Of a stretch of DNA of 64,000 nucleotides, positions 54,872 through 62,762 are shown piece by piece. Numbering within the stretch: the stretch's first letter is position 1; each line of letters starts with the position of its first letter. The notes under the pieces are model-generated. The model had not been told where the DNA came from, did no database searches, and saw only the letters and a program-made list of their open reading frames with translations. This stretch comes from Nitrospiraceae bacterium (GTDB lineage: Bacteria > Nitrospirota > Thermodesulfovibrionia > UBA6902), in assembly GCA_020356065.1 (NCBI GenBank), contig CP070632.1:766656-830655 (forward strand), in the 5' to 3' direction. The position numbers and the translations under genes were made by a program.

Positions 54872-55369
54872 CTACTTTAGCTCGTACAGTCTATCATCAA
54901 TACGCGGCTTTTGCTTTTTTACAGTAGTTTTTGACTTACTTCCCACGATGAACGGTTCTTCATTTTCCAGTATTGCGGACATTTCCTGTTCCACTTTCTC
55001 AGGGTCTTCACCCTTTTCAATGCGACTTAATGCCTCCTCCATATTTGAAGACATTTTCAGTCCCGCAGCGTCTGACAGCTTTCTCATTAAGGCTGTAGCC
55101 TGACGGGGATCATTTTCATTCATCCCCTCTGCTTCCCGGGCTATCATATTCATTGCTTTTTCCATTTTATGTTCATCTATACCAGGCATCATGCCGTCTT
55201 CATTATCAGACAAGTCTGTTCCTGCACCGGTATTGAAAAGAGAAACCTGGCGGGAAAGTTTAATGTTCCTGCAGGCAGGACAGTCAGGAACGATATCGGT
55301 ATTAACCCGTTTTGAAAGAAACTTATAAACAGTATTGCATCTGTTGCAGTAAAATTCATATATAGGCAT
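54872..55369 (-). CDS. FmdB-type zinc-ribbon protein with extended C terminus
   Basis: A 165-residue protein. The first 40 residues are the FmdB/CxxC zinc ribbon (MPIYEFYCNRCN and CPAC). The remainder is an acidic, helical extension with many Met and Glu. FmdB domains occur in small regulatory proteins of unknown mechanism. GGAG precedes the ATG. Its convergent partner is the HesB-like gene. Confidence 0.85.
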   Translation of the reverse strand: MPIYEFYCNRCNTVYKFLSKRVNTDIVPDCPACRNIKLSRQVSLFNTGAGTDLSDNEDGMMPGIDEHKMEKAMNMIAREAEGMNENDPRQATALMRKLSDAAGLKMSSNMEEALSRIEKGEDPEKVEQEMSAILENEEPFIVGSKSKTTVKKQKPRIDDRLYELK

Positions 55370-55687
55370 TGCAAACTCCTTTATGAAATATTTTATTTTT
55401 TAGAGCAACATATGTAAAGGGTGTAACTGGCTTGATTGAATATCCTTAGGTGTCTTCTCAATATATGAGGATCATCTGCGACCTAAACCCCTTGGACCCT
55501 TAAGGTATTGCAACTCTTTGGGGGTTGATACATATTAAAAAACGGCATACCCGTCTCGGATTATGCAAAGTGAAACAGGCAGCCACTTTAAATGAAGCTG
55601 CCTGTTCAGGATACTGTCAAATCGAAGTACTTGATACACAGGTCAATAAAAGCTGTTTCACTTGTGCAGGGGTACGTTTACCTGTCC
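55370..55687. other. intergenic region downstream of the PEP-CTERM gene
   Basis: A 318 bp stretch that holds the structured element described at 55568-55663 and, for minus-strand transcripts, a weak terminator-like ACGG/CCGT stem followed by six T (about 55541-55560). A plus-strand 69-codon frame at 55525 is not supported. Confidence 0.5.
55568..55663. other. sequence with two mutually exclusive stems
   Basis: AACAGGCAGC (55574-55583) pairs with GCTGCCTGTT (55597-55606). Alternatively AAGTGAAACAG (55568-55578) pairs with CTGTTTCACTT (55653-55663), and the flanking GCA/TGC extends that stem. The two stems share five bases, so the structures compete. On the minus strand this lies 3' of the PEP-CTERM gene. 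Confidence 0.45.
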
Positions 55688-56248
55688 CTACTTATGGAAA
55701 AAACGCCTTATCCCCATGGTTGCTCCGCCAGTGAGAAAAAGTATTGAGCTTATCGGTTCCGGTGCAACCGGGGGAGCAACGTCACCGTCACGTACTGCCC
55801 AGGCATAGCGTGTCAGAGTTTTATCGCTTACGCCATCTGTACCAGATTTAAAATTATACCGGTAAGCCATGCTGGTGTCCTCACTGTTTTCCGTGCCTGA
55901 CCAGTACATAGATGGTCGAACATCAGTATATACCCCGGGAGTTAATGATGATATCCCTTCCATTTCATAAAGATGTCCCATTTCTCCGCCCGTGCAGGTA
56001 GTTCCGGTACAGTCAAAGACAGGAAGCCTCCAGTCTTCGTATCCCTGAAACATAAGATCTGCAGCCCATGTATTTGCATCTGCCCAGGTCATGGTGATTC
56101 CTGCATAGTTTGCATTCTGAAGCCATGTGATATTAAGGTCATCATCGTAAATCAAACCATTTCCCCTGTCAAGCAATGCTGCGTTTGCTGTAACGGAAAT
56201 GGCAATGCATAAAGCTGTCATAACTAATACTCTCAAGGTTCCCTTCAT
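55688..56248 (-). CDS. PEP-CTERM sorting-domain protein with DUF1566-like domain
   Basis: Secreted protein of about 186 residues. It has a signal peptide ending near TANA, a DUF1566-like domain (NGLIYDDDLNITWLQNAN, ADANTWAADLMFQGYEDWRLP, YRYNFKSGTDG, AVRDG) and a C-terminal PEP-CTERM signal: VAPEPISSILFLTGG, then IRRFFHK. Such proteins are recognised by exosortase and often accompany exopolysaccharide. The ATG at 56248 has AGGTGA 8 nt upstream. A consensus sigma-54 promoter lies about 310 bp upstream. No exosortase gene is in the window. Confidence 0.88.
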   Translation of the reverse strand: MKGTLRVLVMTALCIAISVTANAALLDRGNGLIYDDDLNITWLQNANYAGITMTWADANTWAADLMFQGYEDWRLPVFDCTGTTCTGGEMGHLYEMEGISSLTPGVYTDVRPSMYWSGTENSEDTSMAYRYNFKSGTDGVSDKTLTRYAWAVRDGDVAPPVAPEPISSILFLTGGATMGIRRFFHK

Positions 56249-56351
56249 TTGAGATATCACCTTTCTCTGTTAATAATGTGTTAAAGTTTTATCCTGCTGC
56301 ACTGAAATAAACGTTGTGGAATTTTTGTCAGCTGTCTGGTGTTTTCATTAG

Positions 56352-56372
56352 CCATGTCCCCCTTTGACATAA
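56352..56372. repeat. direct repeat unit 1 with TGTC-N7-GACA core
   Basis: The block CATGTCCCCCTTTGACAT recurs exactly at 56452-56469, 99 bp away. Within it ATGTC and GACAT form an inverted repeat. It lies in the leader between the sigma-54 promoter and the PEP-CTERM start. Confidence 0.7.
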
Positions 56373-56450
56373 ATTATTAATAACGTACACGTTGTAAAAA
56401 ACTGATGGATTTGAAGCGAAAGGTATTAGAAGATCTGTTTGTTCATTGAT

Positions 56451-56471
56451 CCATGTCCCCCTTTGACATAA
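56451..56471. repeat. direct repeat unit 2 with TGTC-N7-GACA core
   Basis: Second exact copy of the unit at 56352-56372, in the same orientation, continuing similarly into AT-rich sequence. It lies about 75 bp downstream of the predicted sigma-54 start site. Confidence 0.7.
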
Positions 56472-56556
56472 TTTAAAATCTGACTGACTTTTATAACCGG
56501 TCTGACTTATTTTGTCAAGACCAGATTATCAGCATTAAAAAATCATTGAATAAATA

Positions 56557-56571
56557 GCAAGTGCCGTGCCA
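56557..56571 (-). promoter_or_regulatory. consensus sigma-54 promoter (TGGCACGGCACTTGC)
   Basis: On the minus strand TGGCACG and TTGCT match the -24/-12 consensus perfectly, with correct spacing. The start would be near 56546, giving a leader of about 300 nt to the PEP-CTERM gene. Upstream, GTGACA (56734-56739) and TGTCAC (56758-56763) form an inverted repeat suitable for an activator. Confidence 0.78.
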
Positions 56572-56871
56572 TATTATTCATGAAGTGAAAATTTATCAAG
56601 ATAGACCGGCCGTGAAAATGATGAATCAGAACATGCTGATTAATAGATATAAAATATCTGAAGGACGGTATTGTCATAATAGCCTTCAGTTTTTATCTTT
56701 ATTATCCGAAGAAAACATATACCGTACGACACAGTGACAAGGTGTGCACTACTGTGCTGTCACATTTTTGTTACGCTGATCATAATAAACATTTGGATAA
56801 TCAGGGTTCACTTTCTCATACGTTAACAATATCGTGCTTGACAACAAAACCTGTATTTGAGACAATTGCTC

Positions 56872-57633
56872 ATGGCAATCACTATTAATTCTGTAAAAGA
56901 CGAAAAAGAACTGATCGAAATCTATAGCCTGCGCTACAAGGTATATTGTCATGAGTGGGGCTATGAAAAACCGGAAAATCATAAGGACGGGCTTGTTTCT
57001 GATGAAAACGATATTAATGCTCTTCATTTCGCCGCAAAAGATGATTCCAACAGGACAGTAGGTGCTGTATCATTGATAATCGATGCTTCTGAAGCACTTC
57101 CCATTGAGCAGCATTGCGAGCTGGAGATCAATCATGATGATATACCCAGGGAGGGTCTGTCAGAGATTTCAAGGTTAGTGATTCATAGAAACTACAGGAG
57201 AAGGGCGGAAGATAAATACATATACGGCCCTGATGAAGAAAGAAGAAGTATAGGCAGTTTTGACTTTCAATACAGCTATCCGGCAAGCAGGAACTACTAC
57301 CGCAGGGCTGATGATAAATATACACTCAAGAACACAAGCAGGAGAACTCAGGATTCTCCTCAGGACAGAAGAAAGAGGCATGAAGTGATTCTCGGGTTGT
57401 ATAAGTCCATATACCAGGAAAGCAAAAAAAGGGGATTAACCCACTGGTATGCAGTTATGACCAAAGGGATCGCAACATTACTGGGCAAGTTTGGTATTGA
57501 CTTCAGACCCATAGGGGATCCGGTTGACTATCACGGAATCAGAACTCCCTTTATAGGTGAAATAGCACATATTGAAAAGTGCATGTCCGAAACAAATACC
57601 GACTTATACAGGGAGTTTAATCAGGGGATATAG
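56872..57633 (+). CDS. PEP-CTERM/exosortase system-associated acyltransferase
   Basis: A 253-residue GNAT/autoinducer synthase-like protein. The opening DEKELIEIYSLRYKVYCHEWGYE, the EISRLVIHRNYRRR block and the GKFGIDFRPIGDPVDYHGIRTPFI end match the family (TIGR03694) found with exosortase loci. It may N-acylate an amino compound linked to the PEP-CTERM system; the substrate is unknown. A charged insert of about 50 residues contains a near-duplication: NYRRRAEDKY (107-116) and NYYRRADDKY (141-150). The ATG at 56872 lacks a good ribosome site. Confidence 0.82.
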   Translation: MAITINSVKDEKELIEIYSLRYKVYCHEWGYEKPENHKDGLVSDENDINALHFAAKDDSNRTVGAVSLIIDASEALPIEQHCELEINHDDIPREGLSEISRLVIHRNYRRRAEDKYIYGPDEERRSIGSFDFQYSYPASRNYYRRADDKYTLKNTSRRTQDSPQDRRKRHEVILGLYKSIYQESKKRGLTHWYAVMTKGIATLLGKFGIDFRPIGDPVDYHGIRTPFIGEIAHIEKCMSETNTDLYREFNQGI

Positions 57634-57694
57634 CTGTACGGAATCTGCGATACCATCTGCTTAATTTCATGCCTGTTGTCTATTTTTTGAATTT

Positions 57695-58162
57695 TTATGA
57701 TAACGTCTTGCAGACTTCTTCAGACACGTCGCTTTCATTTCCGGCATAATCGTATGCTGTTACAGAAAAACACCAGGTCCCACTCGTCAGGTTGCTTATA
57801 AAGGCAGAGGTGTAGTTTCCAATATCAACGGTATCCGTATAGCTCCCGGATTCCTGACCATAGTAAACTATATACCCGGCAAGGTCATCTGTTATAGCGG
57901 TACCATCAGCATTTGTTTTCGGAGCAGTCCATGATAAGGTGACGCTGTCACTGCGTACCTCGCTGTTATCAAATGAAGAGTAGCCATTATCGTAAGCCTG
58001 GTGATCAGGGAAATTGCTTTCCTGTGCATTATTTTCAGATGCCCTATCTCCGAGACCCATTAATGATCCTCCCAGTTTTCCGCATCCGGAAGAGAATATG
58101 GTGATAAATGTTATAAGAATGATTAGTGAGGCGGCCTGATTATGTATGTTCCTCTGTTTCAC
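57695..58162 (-). CDS. lipoprotein with a fibronectin type III-like domain (paralogue 2)
   Basis: A 155-residue lipoprotein (lipobox FSSGCG) with an Asn/Ser-rich linker and one FN3-like domain: SVTLSWTAPKTNADG, DDLAGYIVYYGQESG, GNYTSAFISNLTSGTWCFSVTAYDYAGNES. It aligns along its length with 47811-48257, including the WCF and C-terminal cysteines. The start is GTG at 58162 with no obvious ribosome site. It neighbours the exosortase-associated acyltransferase, so a role in the extracellular or envelope matrix is plausible. Confidence 0.82.
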   Translation of the reverse strand: MKQRNIHNQAASLIILITFITIFSSGCGKLGGSLMGLGDRASENNAQESNFPDHQAYDNGYSSFDNSEVRSDSVTLSWTAPKTNADGTAITDDLAGYIVYYGQESGSYTDTVDIGNYTSAFISNLTSGTWCFSVTAYDYAGNESDVSEEVCKTLS

Positions 58163-58598
58163 TAATTGTATGTTAAAAGTATCAGCGGCCTGGCAGCGGT
58201 GATTTGGCTCACAATAATTGCAAATAACAATTCCAACACACGTTCCTGAACGTTGTTTATTAACAAGTGGTAATATTCATAAATAAAGATGTAAGAAGTT
58301 ATGCAGACTGGCTGGATATCATGGGGGCCTGTCATTCCGGATTAAACAGAAAAGGAGTAAAGTATCCCGGGCATTGCATGAGGGCTTATGTAAGTAGTTT
58401 AAATTTAATCTGTTATTTTGAGGTTTGTTTTACTGCAGGAAATGATGATGGAGTAGTGAGCCGTTAAGGGCTGACATACACGTTACACGTTATCAGGTAG
58501 TGAAGGCCTGTCTTGTGCCAGTGTTTCGTTTGACAAATAACGAATAACTATTTCTATTGAAACAGAGGTTGCCTTGTATGATGCGGGGAGTGTCAGAC
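58163..58598. other. intergenic region between the lipoprotein and the response regulator
   Basis: A 436 bp stretch without a convincing gene. A weak minus-strand string TGGCACAAGACAGGC (58520-58506) has -24/-12 spacing but a poor -12 element. A plus-strand frame at 58267 begins with GTG and looks random. Confidence 0.5.
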
Positions 58599-59963
58599 TC
58601 AGGTCTTCTTGAAATCCTCTTTCTTCAGGTCATACTTCTTGAGGAGATTATAAAAGTCGGCCCGGTATTTGCCGGCCAAATCTGATGCTTTGCTGACATT
58701 ACCGTTTGTCAGTTCAAGAAGACTGGCAAGGTAACTTTTTTCAAAGTCAGCTTTGGCATCTTTAAATGATTTAATCATTTGTTCAGAGTGGCTGCTTGTC
58801 TGCAAAATTAAATCATCGGTCAGCATATTACTCTGGGTCATGGCCATTGCAAATTCAACAGTGTTTTCCAGTTCCCGCACATTTCCCGGCCAGTTGTGGA
58901 GCATGAGTTTTTGCATAGCCTGGGGGGTAACGCCTTTTACCTTCTTTTTCATCCTTCTGTTGAAGCTTGCAATAAAATAATCAACAAGCGGTGGGATGTC
59001 TTCCTTTTTCTCTCGTAAAGAGGGGAGCTTGACAGGGATGACATGGATTCGGTAATAAAGGTCCTCACGGAATCGTCCTTCCTGAACTTCATTTTTCAGG
59101 TCCACATTAGTGGCAACAATCACTCGTACATCTATATCAACCGGATGTGTACCTCCTAACGGGTGAATCTGACGCTCCTGAAGTACCCTGAGTAATTTAC
59201 TCTGTAAAGAGAGAGGCAGATCTCCGATTTCATCGAGTATGATTGTACCTTTATGGGCAAGTTCAAATTTGCCCTTAAGGGCTTCTTTATTGTGCAGACC
59301 CGGATAATGAGCTATAACTCCAAACAGTTCACTTTCCAGAAGATTTTCCGGTATTGCCGCACAATTAATAGCGACAAACGGATTATCTTTTCTGCTGCTG
59401 CCGAGATGAATCGCCTTTGCAATTAACTCCTTCCCGGTACCGCTTTCTCCATATAGATAAACTGTTGAATCTGTTCTGGCAATTCTTGATACCTGGTCCA
59501 GCAAACTTTGCATTTTTTTGCTTTTTGCGACTATATTGGTAAAGTCATACTTTTCGGAAATCATTTCCTTGAGATGCTTCATTTCCGCTGCTAGCCGACG
59601 GCTTTCCATTGCTTTCTCGATCTGTAATAACAGCTCTCGTGGATCAAAGGGTTTTGTTAAGTAGCTGTATGCACCGTTCTGAATTGCTTCCACGGCACTT
59701 TCAATACTTCCGAACGCCGTAAGAATAAGTACCGGCATTTCCGGATTTATCATTTTTATTTCTTTCATTAACGTAATCCCATCAATTTCTGCCAGCTGCA
59801 GATCAACTATTGCCATATCAAATACCTGGTTTTTAACAGCCTCTATAGCCTCGTCTTCCTTCTCAGACGTCACGACTTTGTATTTGGCAGACTCAAGTCT
59901 GATCTTGATAACTTCAAGCAGATTGCTATCATCGTCAACTACCAGAATTTTGCCCAAACTCAT
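58599..59963 (-). CDS. GlrR-like AAA+ response regulator with an atypical sigma-54 contact loop
   Basis: A 454-residue regulator. The receiver has KILVVDDD and phospho-Asp 54 in AIVDLQ. The AAA+ domain has GESGTGKELIAKAIH and LDEIGDLPLSLQSKLLR. The GAFTGA loop expected after ESELFG is replaced by VIAHYPGLHNKEALKG with no change in length, so normal contact with sigma-54 is doubtful. The C terminus has a helix-turn-helix (NGNVSKASDLAGKYRADFYNLLKKY) like GlrR. It is last in a kinase/TPR-lipoprotein/regulator operon with the same order as glrK-qseG-glrR. Confidence 0.85.
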   Translation of the reverse strand: MSLGKILVVDDDSNLLEVIKIRLESAKYKVVTSEKEDEAIEAVKNQVFDMAIVDLQLAEIDGITLMKEIKMINPEMPVLILTAFGSIESAVEAIQNGAYSYLTKPFDPRELLLQIEKAMESRRLAAEMKHLKEMISEKYDFTNIVAKSKKMQSLLDQVSRIARTDSTVYLYGESGTGKELIAKAIHLGSSRKDNPFVAINCAAIPENLLESELFGVIAHYPGLHNKEALKGKFELAHKGTIILDEIGDLPLSLQSKLLRVLQERQIHPLGGTHPVDIDVRVIVATNVDLKNEVQEGRFREDLYYRIHVIPVKLPSLREKKEDIPPLVDYFIASFNRRMKKKVKGVTPQAMQKLMLHNWPGNVRELENTVEFAMAMTQSNMLTDDLILQTSSHSEQMIKSFKDAKADFEKSYLASLLELTNGNVSKASDLAGKYRADFYNLLKKYDLKKEDFKKT

Positions 59964-59971
59964 ATCTTCTC

Positions 59972-60748
59972 CTATCTTGCCAATTCCTTTTTCTTTTCTT
60001 CTATCTCTATATCTACCTGTTTTGATTTTTCAATTACATCCAGCAGGCTCTGCCATACCTTTGCCTGATCAGCTAATGGACTGTCTGGGTGATCATTTAT
60101 CAATCTCTCAAAATATTCCATGGATTTTTTGTAATTCTTATCAGGATTATCATGGTGGGCATAAATCAGTCCGATATTAAAGAGGATTTCATCCATGCGG
60201 TGTTTATCATCCGGTAATGCCAGAGCTTTTTCATTTGCATCGAGGGCTGCTTTAAAATCATCTGTTTTAAACATCTGGTCATGTTGCACAAGGTAGCCAT
60301 TAATGCTTGACAGGGTTTCTACCCGTGCATTTAACCTGACAATTTCCGCATTCAATCTGATATCTTCATTTAATAAATGGTACCAGATTTTTGCATGGTT
60401 GTATAACGGGCTGTCGGGGTACTCTTCCAGTATTCTTTTGAATGATTCGACTGACTTCTGATACTGCCTGTCAGGATTGTCCTGGTGTGCATAAATAAGT
60501 CCTAAATTAAATATTGCTTTGTCCGCAGGATCATTTTTTCCGGACAGGGAAAGTACATACTGATTTTCCTTCGCGGCCTCTTTAAAGTCTCCCTGTTCAA
60601 ACAAAAGCTGTCCCTGATTCAAATGATCATGGGCAGCCCTTCTGGTCCTCATGTCTGATAAGGATACACAACCATACATTACAGTGAGTATCAGACAGGC
60701 AACGCAAAAGTAAAGACACTGCCTTGACCTAAAATACTTTTCACCCAA
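59972..60748 (-). CDS. TPR lipoprotein in a two-component operon (QseG-like position)
   Basis: A 258-residue lipoprotein (lipobox VMYGC). It contains a tandem duplication of about 75 residues: IFNLGLIYAHQDNPDRQYQKSVESFKRILEEYPDSPL and LFNIGLIYAHHDNPDKNYKKSMEYFERLINDHPDSPL. Each copy is a pair of TPR-like helices. The TTG start at 60748 has GGAGG 6 nt upstream and lies inside the kinase gene (58 bp overlap). In E. coli the matching lipoprotein QseG activates its kinase, which suggests a similar role. A charged helix closes the protein. Confidence 0.8.
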   Translation of the reverse strand: MGEKYFRSRQCLYFCVACLILTVMYGCVSLSDMRTRRAAHDHLNQGQLLFEQGDFKEAAKENQYVLSLSGKNDPADKAIFNLGLIYAHQDNPDRQYQKSVESFKRILEEYPDSPLYNHAKIWYHLLNEDIRLNAEIVRLNARVETLSSINGYLVQHDQMFKTDDFKAALDANEKALALPDDKHRMDEILFNIGLIYAHHDNPDKNYKKSMEYFERLINDHPDSPLADQAKVWQSLLDVIEKSKQVDIEIEEKKKELAR

Positions 60749-62139
60749 ACTTTACCTCCATGAGCAATTATAATATGTTTGACTATCGATAATCCCAGCC
60801 CCGTTCCTGTTATTTTATTTGAGTCTAATATATTTACCTGCTGGAATTTATCAAATATTATATCCAGATGTTCTTCTGATATTCCCGGCCCGTTATCTTT
60901 TACTGATACCTGTAACTGATCTTCTATCGTTTTTGTAAACACTCGTATATTTCCACCTTTTGGTGTAAATTTCACGGCATTTACCAAAAGGTTTCTGAGA
61001 ACCTGAAGTATCATGTTAACATCAATCTTAACTTTTGGTAATTTATTGGTAATATCTGATTCTATGCGGATTTCCCTTTTCTCGGCTATTGGTTCAATTT
61101 CACGTGTAACCTGATGAATCAGGGGCTTTATGTCATGCAACACAAAATTGAATTCCATCATACCGGCTTCCATTTTTGAGAGGTCAAGCAGGGAATTGAC
61201 CAGGCTTATCATTCGATTGCTTTCTTCCTTGATTATTCTTAATAGCCTTTGCTCTTTCTTATTCTCCCCCTTGTCATTAAGTCCTTCTATTAAAAGATTC
61301 GTTCCCTCATTAATGGTGGTAAGAGGTGTGCGCAGCTCATGCGACATGAATGAATAAAAATCTGTTTTTATTTTGTCTATTTCCTTTAATTTATTACACA
61401 TGGTATTAAAGGCTCGGGCAAGCTCACCAATCTCAGGGGGCGATGTTAACTCCAGGTCTTTGCCGAACTCCCCTTTTGCAATATCTCTTGTTCTCTTTTT
61501 AATTACTAATAATGGCTTTGTGATATTGAGTGTTATGAATATGGATATGATCGTACCCAGGAATAATGACGCCAGGCCGATGACTATTGCCACCTTGCTC
61601 GCCTTGACTTCGGCTTTACCCAGCTCCTTGACTTTATTATATGTATTGCGCTCATTAAACAGCCTGAACGCATTCAGTCCTTCTGTTATGCCGTTAACAG
61701 CTATTTCTTTTTCAGATTTATAATCGTCAGCATTATATGTCTGGCCCGAAGTAAGGTATTGTACTTCAATATTAAACAGGTCCTTATAATGCTCCTGGAA
61801 GAGTTGAATTTTCTCCAGAATGGATATTGATACAGGGGAATCTGTCATGGCCTTGATTTCGGCAAGCTGGCTGTAAAATTCCTTCTCAGCTGAAAGAAAC
61901 TGGGTGTAGAGTTCATCGTCAGGGGAAATAATAAATTTTTTCTCGTACCTCATCTGGGAAAGAAGGAGATCGCCAAGCTTTTTTTCATATTCCGAAAGCC
62001 GTCCGTCAATGAGGATAATTGACTGAGTATCTCTTTCCAGTTTACGCAGCTGAATAATCGCATAGACGCTTACTGCCATGGCCAGTATAAAAATGGCGAG
62101 AAAACCGATGACGAGACGTGCAAAAATTGTTATTTTCAT
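60691..62139 (-). CDS. sensor histidine kinase (GlrK-like position)
   Basis: A 482-residue inner-membrane kinase. Two membrane helices (about 7-29 and 180-202) flank a helical periplasmic domain, followed by HAMP, a HisKA box (SHELRTPLTTINEG) and an ATPase with LLVNAVKFT, DNGPGIS and GTGLGLSIVKHI. It is first in the operon with a TPR lipoprotein and an AAA+ response regulator. The stimulus is probably envelope stress, by analogy with GlrK; this is inferred. Confidence 0.88.
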   Translation of the reverse strand: MKITIFARLVIGFLAIFILAMAVSVYAIIQLRKLERDTQSIILIDGRLSEYEKKLGDLLLSQMRYEKKFIISPDDELYTQFLSAEKEFYSQLAEIKAMTDSPVSISILEKIQLFQEHYKDLFNIEVQYLTSGQTYNADDYKSEKEIAVNGITEGLNAFRLFNERNTYNKVKELGKAEVKASKVAIVIGLASLFLGTIISIFITLNITKPLLVIKKRTRDIAKGEFGKDLELTSPPEIGELARAFNTMCNKLKEIDKIKTDFYSFMSHELRTPLTTINEGTNLLIEGLNDKGENKKEQRLLRIIKEESNRMISLVNSLLDLSKMEAGMMEFNFVLHDIKPLIHQVTREIEPIAEKREIRIESDITNKLPKVKIDVNMILQVLRNLLVNAVKFTPKGGNIRVFTKTIEDQLQVSVKDNGPGISEEHLDIIFDKFQQVNILDSNKITGTGLGLSIVKHIIIAHGGKVWVKSILGQGSVFTFALPV

Positions 62140-62574
62140 TTTAATTCGATCTATATATTAACATGCACTATTTTAAGAATACTACATGTTTAGATATTGG
62201 AAGATAATATTGAATGCCGGTACGTACTGACAGGGGAATTACTGTATAATTATTAAAATTCAGATACTTATTTGCTGATACAGACTGATATTATCCTTCA
62301 AGAAACAAGTCATTATAACCTATCTGAATGGAAAATGAGAAATGCCTTCATGCTGCACATCCGATTCTTGAATCCCTCTATCAAAGTTAGTGAAACAGAG
62401 TACACCATGAATAATCAAACGTATGCATACCGATTGTCCCATCTGTAGTAAACATAATATGGTTTGACAATGTTGTACAATAAAGCGGAGCAGTGCGTTT
62501 CTTATCTGTAAACTTGGCCGATGATCCAGAATGAACAACCCCGTGGCAAAACTGCGAGGTATCAACAACGCAGA

Positions 62575-62690
62575 TGTAATTCCGGCAGTCCTTTAGCCGG
62601 TTGGAGCGACTCTCGCACAGACGCGCATCGAGAATCCAGCACCGCATGATTAGGCTCTGGATTCCCGCTCAAAAGACCGCGGGAATGACA
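62575..62690 (-). repeat. dispersed repeat, copy D
   Basis: The reverse complement matches copy A at the window start: GTCATTCCCGCGGTCTTTTG, AGCGGGAATCCAGAG, GCTGGATTCTCGATGCG and CCGGCTAAAGGACTGCCGG. It is the best-matching pair in the window and the two copies are in inverted orientation. Confidence 0.75.
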
Positions 62691-62706
62691 AACAATGAAA
62701 TGTATG

Positions 62707-62738
62707 ATTAACCCCGAAGCAGAGCTTCGAGGAATTCT
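62707..62738. repeat. small hairpin repeat, second copy
   Basis: CCCCGAAGCAGAGCTTCGAGG forms a GAAGC/GCTTC stem and is the reverse-oriented relative of the element at 143-176. It lies 25 bp upstream of xseA. Confidence 0.55.
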
Positions 62739-62762
62739 TTTGATCATAATTACAGGGTATGT

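Larger units (their letters stand above)
56249..56871. other. divergent regulatory region of the PEP-CTERM locus
   Basis: This 623 bp region lies between the PEP-CTERM gene and the divergent acyltransferase gene. It holds the sigma-54 promoter, the two direct repeats and the GTGACA/TGTCAC inverted repeat. A 39-codon frame near 56619 has no clear support. Confidence 0.6.
62140..62762. other. intergenic region with dispersed-repeat copy D
   Basis: A 623 bp non-coding stretch. It carries repeat copy D (62575-62690) and a small hairpin repeat (62707-62738). Minus-strand frames here run through the repeat and are not regarded as genes. Confidence 0.6.

Noticed and set aside
55525-55734. plus-strand 69-codon frame
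   Set aside because: It runs across the competing stems and into the 3' end of the PEP-CTERM gene, with no ribosome site and random-looking composition.
56619-56740. 39-codon plus-strand frame in the PEP-CTERM divergent region
   Set aside because: No ribosome site and no similarity to other small proteins in the window.
58506-58520. TGGCACAAGACAGGC as a sigma-54 promoter for the second FN3-like lipoprotein
   Set aside because: The -24 element is perfect, but the -12 element (AGGC) departs from TTGC; kept only as a weak note.
62387-62647. minus-strand 86-codon frame
   Set aside because: Its N-terminal third is the translated dispersed repeat and no ribosome site is present; the rest has no recognisable domain.
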